Source of the DNA: Terrisporobacter vanillatitrophus
GTDB taxonomy: Bacteria > Bacillota > Clostridia > Peptostreptococcales > Peptostreptococcaceae
Reading direction: 5' to 3'
NCBI RefSeq assembly: GCF_051148895.1
Contig: NZ_CP154625.1
Coordinates: forward strand, 3,906,001 to 3,970,000
DNA: 64,000 bases
The notes under the pieces were generated by a model. It did no database searches, had not been told where the DNA came from, and was given only the letters and a program-made list of their open reading frames with translations. The translations under genes were made by a program, and so were the position numbers. Below are positions 57,171 through 64,000 of the stretch, in pieces (the stretch's first letter is position 1; each line of letters starts with the position of its first letter).

Positions 57171-58400
57171 ATGGATTTTAATACAAATTTAGAAAAATAT
57201 GCTGAATTGGCAATTAAAGTTGGGATAAACATTCAACCAAACCAAACTCTACTTATTAGAACTCCAATTGAGTGCGCAGATTTTGTGAGACTTGCGGTTA
57301 AATGCGCTTATAAAAATGGCGCTAAAAATGTATTTGTAGAGTGGTCAGATGAAGAATGTTCTTTATCAAGATACTTATATGCACCAGACGAGGTATTCAA
57401 TGAGTTTCCTAGATGGGTATCAGATCAATACGTTGATATAGCTAAAGAAGGAGGAGCTTTTTTAAGCATTCATGCTGCAAATCCTGATTTACTTAAAGAT
57501 GTAGATCCTGAAAGAATAGCAAACTATCAAAAGGCTTCTGGAATAGCATTAAAAGAATGGAGATCTTATACATTAACTGACAAGTGTAAGTGGAGTATAG
57601 TTTCTGTTCCGACTAAAGCTTGGGCTCATAAAATCTTCCCAGATGTATCAGAGAAGGAAGCTATTGATAAACTTTGGGATTTAATATTCAAATGTACAAG
57701 AGTTGATAACGAAGATCCTATTGCTGCTTGGTACGAACATAATAAAAACTTAAAAGAAAAAACTACTTTTTTAAATGAAAAGAATTTTAAAACATTAAAA
57801 TATAAATCAGCTAAAACAGATTTAACTATTGGTTTACCAGAAAATCATACTTGGGAAAGTGGCGCTTCTATAGATCCTACTGGTGTTAACTTTAATCCAA
57901 ATATGCCAACAGAAGAAATTTTCACTCTTCCTCATAAATATGAAGTTAATGGTGTTGTACATAGTTCTAAGCCTTTAGTTTATGGTGGAAATGTTATAGA
58001 TGATTTTTCTTTAATAATCAAAGATGGAAAGATTGTAGAATGTTCTGCTGCTAAAGGAGAAGAAACATTAAAGAATCTTATTGCAACAGACGAAGGTTCT
58101 CACTATTTAGGAGAAGTTGCTCTAGTTCCTTATTCATCACCTATATCAGATACTAACGTAGTATTTTATAACACATTATATGATGAAAATGCATCTTGTC
58201 ACTTAGCTCTTGGTTCAGCTTATGCTACTTGCATAAAGGGTGGTGCTGATTTACCAAAAGAAGAGTACGACAAATATGGTATAAATGATAGCTTAACTCA
58301 TGTTGACTTTATGATTGGTTCTGCTGACTTAGATATCGTTGGGGAAACTTATGATGGTCAAACTATACAAATTTTCAAAAACGGAAATTGGGCATTTTAA
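57171..58400 (+). CDS. M29-family aminopeptidase (AmpS/PepS type)
   Basis: A cytoplasmic metal-dependent aminopeptidase that removes N-terminal residues from peptides. The 409-residue protein shows the family ligands: Glu in LPENHTWE/MPTEEIF, Glu in GEVALVPYSSPIS, His in NASCHLALGSAY and HVDFMIGSADLDI. Length is normal. GGAGG lies seven bases before the ATG. It is a single plus-strand gene with its own terminator. Confidence 0.93.
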   Translation: MDFNTNLEKYAELAIKVGINIQPNQTLLIRTPIECADFVRLAVKCAYKNGAKNVFVEWSDEECSLSRYLYAPDEVFNEFPRWVSDQYVDIAKEGGAFLSIHAANPDLLKDVDPERIANYQKASGIALKEWRSYTLTDKCKWSIVSVPTKAWAHKIFPDVSEKEAIDKLWDLIFKCTRVDNEDPIAAWYEHNKNLKEKTTFLNEKNFKTLKYKSAKTDLTIGLPENHTWESGASIDPTGVNFNPNMPTEEIFTLPHKYEVNGVVHSSKPLVYGGNVIDDFSLIIKDGKIVECSAAKGEETLKNLIATDEGSHYLGEVALVPYSSPISDTNVVFYNTLYDENASCHLALGSAYATCIKGGADLPKEEYDKYGINDSLTHVDFMIGSADLDIVGETYDGQTIQIFKNGNWAF

Positions 58401-58406
58401 TTACAA

Positions 58407-58495
58407 TTAAACAAAATTAAAAACTTGCTTAAAATAAAAAGAGGCTATAAAATAGCCTCTTTTTATGTTGACGAGAAATTTTTAATTTTGTTTAA
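58407..58495. repeat. Long inverted repeat enclosing the M29 gene terminator
   Basis: A 17-base arm at 58407-58423 and its exact complement at 58479-58495 enclose the terminator hairpin, giving a nested fold of about 90 bases. It starts 7 bases after the aminopeptidase stop. Confidence 0.8.
58436..58464. terminator. Terminator of the M29 aminopeptidase gene
   Basis: 13-bp stem (AAAAAGAGGCTAT and its complement) with a 3-base loop and T runs on both strands. Confidence 0.85.
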
Positions 58496-58625
58496 TCTAA
58501 AATAGATTAATTATTATTTAATATTAACATATTAAAACAATTTATAATATATATTTTGCTTATTTTAAGTATATAAAATTATAAACTGCATTTATATTTT
58601 AACATATTACTATATTTTTTTTCAA

Positions 58626-61019
58626 TTATATTTTGTTATTAAAATATATTTTAGCAATCTCTACTGCAGATTTTGCATCTTTAGAGTAATAATCCGCATT
58701 TATCTTTTGTGCATATTCTTCAGTAACTACTGCACCACCTACAAATACTTTTGCATTAATTTGATTTTCTCTTAATGCTGATATTGTTTTTTTCATATTT
58801 TCTACAGTCGTAGTCATTAAAGCACTAAGTCCTATAAGCTCAATATTTTCTTCCTTAGCTCTTTTTACAACCTCTTCAATAGGAACATCTTTGCCTAAAT
58901 CAATAACTTCATAACCATAGTTCTCAAGCATTATTTTCACTATATTTTTTCCTATGTCGTGAATGTCTCCTTGAACAGTAGCAACTATTATTTTTCCTTT
59001 TGAGGACGTATTATTACTTTTGCTTAATCTTTCTTTTATAATATTTAAAGCAACTTTTACCGTTTCTGCTGATTGTATCATCTGTGGTAAAAATAACTCT
59101 CCTTTGTCATACTTAGCTCCTACAACATCTAATGATGGAATTAACACTTGGTCTAAAACATAATGTTCATCTTTTGAGTTTAAAATTTTTAAAGTTAAGT
59201 CCTTTGCTTCTTCTTTTAAACCTCTTTCAATAGCATCTTCTAGAGTTAAATTCTCATTATTTTTGTTTTCTTTTTGTTTTCTCTCTTTAGAAACATCTCT
59301 AAATTTTTCAATATATTGTAAACAGCCTTTATCCATATTATTTATTACTTTATAAGCATATATAGATTCTACCATTACTCTATCTTCTGTATTTATTATA
59401 GGTAAATCTAAACCTGAACCTAATGCTAAATTTAAGTAAGTATTATTTAAACCTTGTCTATTAGGTATACCAAAAGATATGTTTGAAACACCTAATATAG
59501 TTTTACAACCTAATTTATCTTTTACCATTTTTATTGCTTTAATTGTTTCCATGGCTTCATCTTGTTGAGCAGATACAGTAAGAGAAAGGCAATCTATAAA
59601 AATATCTTTTCTTTTTATTCCATATTGCTCTGCTCTTTCAACTATTTTTTTAGCCACATTAAATCGACCTTCTGCTGTATTTGGTATTCCATCTTCATCT
59701 AAAGTTAATCCTACTACACAAGCCCCATATTTTTTCACAAGAGGTAATATAGCTTCTAAAGACTTTTCTTTCCCATTTACAGAGTTTACTATTGTTCTTC
59801 CATTGTAATATCTAAGACCTGCTTCTAAAGCCTCTATATTGGAAGAATCGATTTGTAAAGGGGTATCCACAACTTCCTGTATACCTTTTATTACTCTTTT
59901 CATGGCTTTTTCTTCATCTAATTCCGGTACTCCAACATTAACATTTAAGATTTCTGATCCTTCTTTGCTTTGTTCTAGGGCTAAATTTATTACATAATCA
60001 TTGTTTCCACTAGTGTATGCATCTATTAAAGGTTGTCTTCCTGTTGGGTTTAGCCTTTCTCCTACTATGGATGGTCCTTGTATGTCTACATATTTTGCAG
60101 CAGAACACACAATAGTTGATTCTTTTCTTTTAGGTTCTTTCTTTTGTAACTTATCTATATTATCGCAAATTTCCTTAATAAAGGTTTCATTAGTTCCACA
60201 ACATCCGCCTATAATAGATACTCCTAAATCAACAAATTCTTTTACTCCTTGGAAAAATTCTTTTGCAGTCATTTTATATACAGTTTGGTTATTTTCAATT
60301 ACAGGTAAACCTGCATTAGCTTGAACTATTACAGGAATATTTGCTAACTCTGTAATTATTTTTACTATTGGTAGAAGCTGTTTAGGTCCAAGAGAACAAT
60401 TAACACCAAGTGCATCTACTCCTAATCCCTCTATAGTGGCAACCATAGCCTCAGGTAAACATCCTGTAAAACTTCTTCCATTTTCATCAAATGTCATAGT
60501 GCATATGACAGGTAAATTTGTATTTTCTTTTGCTGCAAGAACTGCAACTTTTGCCTCATAAAGATCCATCATTGTTTCTATTATAATTAAATCTGCACCA
60601 CTTTTTTCACCTTGTATAGCTTGCCTTTTAAATATTTCATAAGCTTTATCAAAAGATAAAGTTCCCATAGGCTCTAACATTTCTCCTATTGGGCCAATAT
60701 CTAGCGCAACAAATCTAGGCTTACTTTTATCACTTTCATCTATTGCTTGTCTTGCTATTATAATAGCATTATTAATTATTTCTTCTACTGTATATCCTAA
60801 GTTAGTAACTTTTAATTCATTACATCCAAATGTATTTGTAGTTAATACATTACAACCCGCTTCTAAATACTTTTTATGTATTTTTAATAATTTATCAGAA
60901 TTTTTCATCCCAAATATTTCTGGATTATCTCCAATAGGAAGGCCTTCTCTTTGAAGCATTGTCCCCATTGCACCATCAAATATTAGTAAGTTATCTTTTA
61001 AATATTCTTTAATTTTCAC
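58626..61019 (-). CDS. metH: Cobalamin-dependent methionine synthase MetH, lacking the activation domain
   Basis: MetH transfers a methyl group from methyltetrahydrofolate to homocysteine through cobalamin. The 797-residue protein has a homocysteine domain with the zinc cysteines (GGCCGT), a pterin-binding domain (VGERLNPTGR), a four-helix cap and a B12 domain with the DXHXXG motif DIHDIG (His687 ligates cobalt). It stops there; the usual C-terminal reactivation domain is supplied by the upstream gene. The start is a GTG eight bases after AAGGAGGG; the longer frame would run through that ribosome site. It overlaps the upstream gene by 11 bases. Confidence 0.94.
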   Translation of the reverse strand: MKIKEYLKDNLLIFDGAMGTMLQREGLPIGDNPEIFGMKNSDKLLKIHKKYLEAGCNVLTTNTFGCNELKVTNLGYTVEEIINNAIIIARQAIDESDKSKPRFVALDIGPIGEMLEPMGTLSFDKAYEIFKRQAIQGEKSGADLIIIETMMDLYEAKVAVLAAKENTNLPVICTMTFDENGRSFTGCLPEAMVATIEGLGVDALGVNCSLGPKQLLPIVKIITELANIPVIVQANAGLPVIENNQTVYKMTAKEFFQGVKEFVDLGVSIIGGCCGTNETFIKEICDNIDKLQKKEPKRKESTIVCSAAKYVDIQGPSIVGERLNPTGRQPLIDAYTSGNNDYVINLALEQSKEGSEILNVNVGVPELDEEKAMKRVIKGIQEVVDTPLQIDSSNIEALEAGLRYYNGRTIVNSVNGKEKSLEAILPLVKKYGACVVGLTLDEDGIPNTAEGRFNVAKKIVERAEQYGIKRKDIFIDCLSLTVSAQQDEAMETIKAIKMVKDKLGCKTILGVSNISFGIPNRQGLNNTYLNLALGSGLDLPIINTEDRVMVESIYAYKVINNMDKGCLQYIEKFRDVSKERKQKENKNNENLTLEDAIERGLKEEAKDLTLKILNSKDEHYVLDQVLIPSLDVVGAKYDKGELFLPQMIQSAETVKVALNIIKERLSKSNNTSSKGKIIVATVQGDIHDIGKNIVKIMLENYGYEVIDLGKDVPIEEVVKRAKEENIELIGLSALMTTTVENMKKTISALRENQINAKVFVGGAVVTEEYAQKINADYYSKDAKSAVEIAKIYFNNKI

Positions 61020-61728
61020 AACTATTGCCCTCCTTCTTATAATCACAATTATGTCTATTGCTACAATTCTCACAAGATTTTTTAGTATTAGTAATTCCTT
61101 TATGAGAAACTCCAATTAAAGCTACTACAGATTTTCTTGGAATCATTATTCCACTATTTGTTACAGTTAATCCTATTTCTTTTTGACTATTTAATAAATT
61201 ATTAATATCAACATTTTTTTCTATGGGTAAATCTCCATATCCAGGACTATATCTATAAGTTATATATTTATCTTCTTTTAATAATTTTTTTGCTATATTA
61301 TTTTGTACTATATCACAAACTTCCTCTATGGCCGCTGTAGCACAAGCATCTACAATGATTCCCTTCGTTAAATCTGTGTAAGTTAATTTTCTAATCTCTC
61401 TTTCTATTTCTAATCCTAAAGTAGCACTCATTAATATACATTCATCACATTCTAATAATAAATTATGTATGTCATCACTTTTTAAAGTAAGGTTAGCCCC
61501 TTCTAAATAAACTTCACTCTTTACATCAGATAATTTTAACTTTTTTATTTTATATTTTCTAAATATAAATCTTGGATTTATAATTTCCCTTGTTTTCTTA
61601 ATACATTGTTTAATTTTCTCTGATAAATTATACTCTATATCTTGATTCTTATATTGTAAATATCTTAAAACTTCTCTCTCATCTATTTCAATTAAGTCTT
61701 TAATATTATCTATCATATTATTTTCCAT
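61009..61728 (-). CDS. Stand-alone methionine synthase activation-domain protein
   Basis: The 239-residue protein corresponds to the SAM-binding reactivation domain of MetH, which restores oxidised cobalamin by reductive methylation. Visible signatures are IVDACATAAIEEVCD and RYSPGYGDLPI (the SAM-binding RXSPGYG). The C-terminal tail carries clustered cysteines (CENCSNRHNC and one more), which suggests a metal site. Its start overlaps the luxS stop by 11 bases and its end overlaps metH, so all three are tightly coupled. Confidence 0.88.
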   Translation of the reverse strand: MENNMIDNIKDLIEIDEREVLRYLQYKNQDIEYNLSEKIKQCIKKTREIINPRFIFRKYKIKKLKLSDVKSEVYLEGANLTLKSDDIHNLLLECDECILMSATLGLEIEREIRKLTYTDLTKGIIVDACATAAIEEVCDIVQNNIAKKLLKEDKYITYRYSPGYGDLPIEKNVDINNLLNSQKEIGLTVTNSGIMIPRKSVVALIGVSHKGITNTKKSCENCSNRHNCDYKKEGNSCEN

Positions 61729-62173
61729 AAATGTTCAAAGAGAACCCTTCTTCTAATACTTTTTTTGCATACTCTTGAGCTCCAAATAGAGATAAGTCCC
61801 TATAATTCCCACATTCTACTGCAGAAGCAGCTACCATCTCATTGGAGTTTATTACCTTTTGTAAAGCTCTTTCTAGTCCTGATTTAACTAAACTAGGCTC
61901 TACATTACCCCACATTATTAAATAGAAACCTGTTCTACAACCCATTGGTGATAAATCTATTATATTCTCTAATTCTTCTCTCAAATATGTAGCTAATAAA
62001 TGTTCTAAACCATGTATAGCAGCTGTTCCAAAAGCTTCCATATTAGGTTGTAAAAATCTTAAATCAAATTTACTAACCTTATCTCCCATTTTCCCATCTA
62101 AAACGCAACATTTTCTTACATAAGGTGCTTTTACTTTATTATGATCTAACTTAAAACTTTCTACTTTTTCCAT
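61718..62173 (-). CDS. luxS: S-ribosylhomocysteine lyase LuxS
   Basis: LuxS cleaves S-ribosylhomocysteine to homocysteine and the precursor of autoinducer-2. The 151-residue protein has the metal ligands His54 and His58 (HGLEHL) and Cys121 (VECGNY), and the active-site Cys79 (PMGCRTGFY). AAGGAG precedes the ATG. Its homocysteine product is the substrate of the MetH encoded downstream. The gene for SRH formation (Pfs) is not in the window. Confidence 0.97.
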   Translation of the reverse strand: MEKVESFKLDHNKVKAPYVRKCCVLDGKMGDKVSKFDLRFLQPNMEAFGTAAIHGLEHLLATYLREELENIIDLSPMGCRTGFYLIMWGNVEPSLVKSGLERALQKVINSNEMVAASAVECGNYRDLSLFGAQEYAKKVLEEGFSLNIYGK

Positions 62174-62280
62174 ATTATAAACTCCTTATATCAAATTGTT
62201 AATATATTATTCTAAAATAACATTAATATTATTATAGTATTCTTTTTTACTTTTTTCATAAATATTTCTAATTTTCAGAC

Positions 62281-62314
62281 AAAAAAGCCTTTACCATACA
62301 AAATGGTAAAGGCT
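62281..62314 (-). terminator. Terminator of the epimerase-like gene
   Basis: Perfect 12-bp stem (AGCCTTTACCAT / ATGGTAAAGGCT) followed by TTTTTT on the minus strand. Confidence 0.85.
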
Positions 62315-62329
62315 AGTAATATTGTTATT

Positions 62330-63190
62330 TTATCCTATTTGCAATACTTTCTCTATTCTATCTTTTATACTTATCTTTTCTTGGTAAGTTCGTTTGTACC
62401 AACTATATAAAATTTCTATTCCATTGTTTAGTAATATATTTGGAATATACAATCCATGGTGTATTATTTTATCTATATCTAAATAATTACCTCCAAATAT
62501 TTGTTTTATATCTGTATCAATAATATTTGAATCAGTATAATTAATATTAGCTTCTTTTCCTATAATTTCGCTACATGTTTTTATAAACTCTTCTAATGAT
62601 ATTAATTGAGGATTTGTAACATTATATACTTCTTTAATATGAATAGTTTTTAATAAGCTGAATAATACCTTTACAAAATCGTCTATATAAATAAATTGTG
62701 CTTTTAAATTACTATTTTTAGGGATTATTATTGGAATTGATTTTTCTATTTTATGAAAAAAATATGCTTCTTTAGATGTCTTACTTTTATCACCATATAT
62801 ATGAGATGGTCTAACTATAATATAAGGAATTGATGTATTTTGAATAAAGTCCTCTATCTTCAATTCTTCCTCTTTAATATTATTATCCTGATATGATATT
62901 ACTATATATTTTTTCAGTGATTCATTGTTTAAACTTTCCATAAGTATTTTTGCATCTTCTTTATCTTTTATGCTTATATCATAGACATAATCATACTTCT
63001 TATCCTTTAAAACATTTTTTATCTCGTCTACATTCTTTCTATCACAAATTAAATGCTTTCTTACTCCTTCATAGTTAATCTTTTTAATTCCTTCAGTCAT
63101 TATGTCCACATTATATTTGTTTTTAATTAAGTACTTAGCTAGTGATGAATCAATAAAATCACTGCCTCCCATAATTAAAACTGAACACAT
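62330..63190 (-). CDS. NAD-dependent epimerase/dehydratase-like protein
   Basis: The 286-residue protein has the fold of extended short-chain dehydrogenases (RmlD/epimerase type): an N-terminal VLIMGGSDFIDSSLAKYL, IVRPSHIYGDKSKTS and VYNVTNPQLISLEEF. The nucleotide-binding loop is degenerate: GGSDFID where GXXGXXG is expected. The usual catalytic YXXXK is not clear either (ISYQDNN at its place). It may bind RNA or a nucleotide without catalysis, as some relatives (CSP41-like) do. AAGGAGG precedes the ATG. Confidence 0.78.
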   Translation of the reverse strand: MCSVLIMGGSDFIDSSLAKYLIKNKYNVDIMTEGIKKINYEGVRKHLICDRKNVDEIKNVLKDKKYDYVYDISIKDKEDAKILMESLNNESLKKYIVISYQDNNIKEEELKIEDFIQNTSIPYIIVRPSHIYGDKSKTSKEAYFFHKIEKSIPIIIPKNSNLKAQFIYIDDFVKVLFSLLKTIHIKEVYNVTNPQLISLEEFIKTCSEIIGKEANINYTDSNIIDTDIKQIFGGNYLDIDKIIHHGLYIPNILLNNGIEILYSWYKRTYQEKISIKDRIEKVLQIG

Positions 63191-63360
63191 TTTTAATACA
63201 TCCTCCTTTTATACCATAATAGTCCCCTATATATAATAGCATAATTTTCCATATATTAGACTTTGTTATTTTTTTAATTTTATTCTCTTATTTTTATATT
63301 TTTTACATTGTTTTTATTTATAAGTTTTTCACATATTGAGAAGCAATATTATGTATGTAT
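63191..63360. other. AT-rich intergenic region
   Basis: No gene seen; it should contain the promoter of the epimerase-like gene. Confidence 0.4.
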
Positions 63361-63397
63361 AAAAAAGGATGAAACATAAAGTAATTATATTTCATCC
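63361..63397 (-). terminator. Probable terminator of the decayed oxidoreductase
   Basis: 8-bp stem (GGATGAAA / TTTCATCC) followed by TTTTTT on the minus strand; it overlaps the end of the pseudogene frame. Confidence 0.6.
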
Positions 63398-63660
63398 CTA
63401 ATATTATTAATTATTTCTTGTATTAATAATAAACTTTCTCTTTCTATTTCTTCAATATAATTGTGAATATAAATTCCATTTCCACAAGCATATACTTTTT
63501 CCTTTGAAGTCATATTATAATGTATTCCAACCATCTATAAGAATTTTTCTGCCTGGTATAATATTATCCCTAGCAAAAATTTTCTTTGCCATTCCTACAG
63601 TATATATGCCTGCCCATCTGCTTCTTACCATAGCTACAACTTTTCTAGATTCTTCTTTTA
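63385..63660 (-). pseudogene. Remnant of an NAD(P)/FAD-dependent oxidoreductase
   Basis: Two short frames survive. The first (63515-63656) reads VRSRWAGIYTVGMAKK and PGRKILI, similar to the RPAGIYTAGTAQ and PGKKVVILG segments of this family. The second (63385-63513) reads KVYACGNGIYIHNYIEEIERE, similar to the ACGNVLHVHDLVD segment near the end of such proteins. The N-terminal half and the piece between are missing, and the frames are not aligned. It is the residue of a gene, not a functional one. Confidence 0.65.
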
Positions 63661-63828
63661 ACTATGCCTAAAGATATTATTATAGAATTTATTATTTCTC
63701 ATTCAGTGACAAATTCACATTTGCATATTATTTTACCATAAGCAGGGTTTGAATATACTATTTGCTCTTTTTAATATATCTAATTAATATTTTTATCCTA
63801 TGGTATAATTAATATGGGAGTTGATATT

Positions 63829-64000
63829 ATGTTTTTTATTGGTGGTATTTCCAATGGAGAAAAGAAGCTAGATTATATTCAAACTATGGTTTGTCCCATG
63901 TGTGGTTCCTTTGGTAGAATGGAAGTTTATATGACTTACATGTGTTTTAGCCTTTTCTTTATTCCCATTTTTAGATGGAATAAAAAATACTATGTTAAAA
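63829..64000 (+). CDS. Zinc-ribbon protein, 5' part (cut by the window edge)
   Basis: The first 57 codons of a small protein beginning MFFIGGISNGEKK, with one CXXC pair (VCPMCGSFGRMEVY) and a hydrophobic segment ending FFIPIFRWNKKYYV. This pattern fits the small zinc-ribbon (zinc_ribbon_15-like) proteins of Firmicutes, in which a second CXXC follows. GGGAG lies about nine bases before the ATG and an extended -10 (TGGTATAAT) lies upstream near 63800. The end is outside the window. Confidence 0.7.
   Translation, partial: MFFIGGISNGEKKLDYIQTMVCPMCGSFGRMEVYMTYMCFSLFFIPIFRWNKKYYVK

Noticed and set aside
58626..61115. Start of metH at 61115 giving a hydrophobic N-terminal extension
   Set aside because: The extension is the upstream gene read in another frame and contains the ribosome site of the GTG at 61019.

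Overview
This window comes from a low-GC, endospore-forming Firmicute, most likely a member of the Peptostreptococcaceae close to Clostridioides difficile, Paraclostridium or Romboutsia. The evidence is strongly AT-rich intergenic DNA, rRNA and tRNA genes with encoded CCA ends, and sporulation genes (spoIIR, yabG, a sipL-like SPOCS+LysM gene). The block sipL-veg-yabG and the block luxS-metH-car-pyrF also look like C. difficile neighbourhoods as I remember them. Nearly all long genes are on the minus strand, so the minus strand is probably the leading strand near the origin. The species cannot be named from this sequence alone.

Layout. 1-2550: cdaA-cdaR, for synthesis of c-di-AMP. 2595-15260: a double rRNA/tRNA array on the minus strand. 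In transcription order it runs 16S-tRNA-Ala-23S, 5S, 20 tRNAs, then a second 16S-tRNA-Ala-23S-5S and 6 tRNAs, ending in a strong terminator. Three tandem promoters lie upstream of the first 16S, and a further consensus promoter sits in its 23S-5S spacer. 15260-19830: three DnaA-box matches, nrdD-nrdG with NrdR-like boxes, and a plus-strand aminotransferase. 19872-25041: a third rRNA operon with its own two promoters. 25053-35850: lysS, greA, dusB, coaX, panT (with a structured leader), a P1-family peptidase, birA, ftsH and tilS. 36050-43570: sporulation and envelope genes (DUF1934, SleB-like hydrolase, spoIIR with a sigma-F/G-type promoter, an IS200-like element, a GntR regulator, ispE, sipL, veg, yabG with a sigma-K-type promoter). 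43700-50700: DUF1638 protein, an NlpC/P60 hydrolase preceded by two WalR-type boxes, an IS1182-family insertion, a SEC-C protein, UPF0489 protein, pseudouridine synthase, SAM methyltransferase and DUF3298 protein. 50750-56050: pyrF-carA-carB behind a PyrR-type attenuator. 56046-64000: nitroreductase-like protein, M29 aminopeptidase, luxS with a split methionine synthase, an epimerase-like protein, a decayed flavin oxidoreductase and a zinc-ribbon gene cut by the window edge.

How the genes work together. The main themes are translation capacity (three rRNA operons, 29 tRNAs, lysS, tilS, dusB, RNA-modifying enzymes), precursor supply (anaerobic ribonucleotide reductase, pyrimidine and carbamoyl-phosphate synthesis, CoA and pantothenate, isoprenoid precursor), the activated methyl cycle (LuxS regenerates homocysteine, MetH methylates it, a separate protein reactivates MetH), and sporulation/envelope control.

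No CRISPR array, prophage or recognisable defence system is present. The most distinctive observations are the fused rRNA array with an internal promoter and a shared start-proximal motif, the DnaA-box cluster beside nrdDG and an rRNA promoter, the unassigned leader RNA of panT, the WalR-type boxes and the decaying oxidoreductase.
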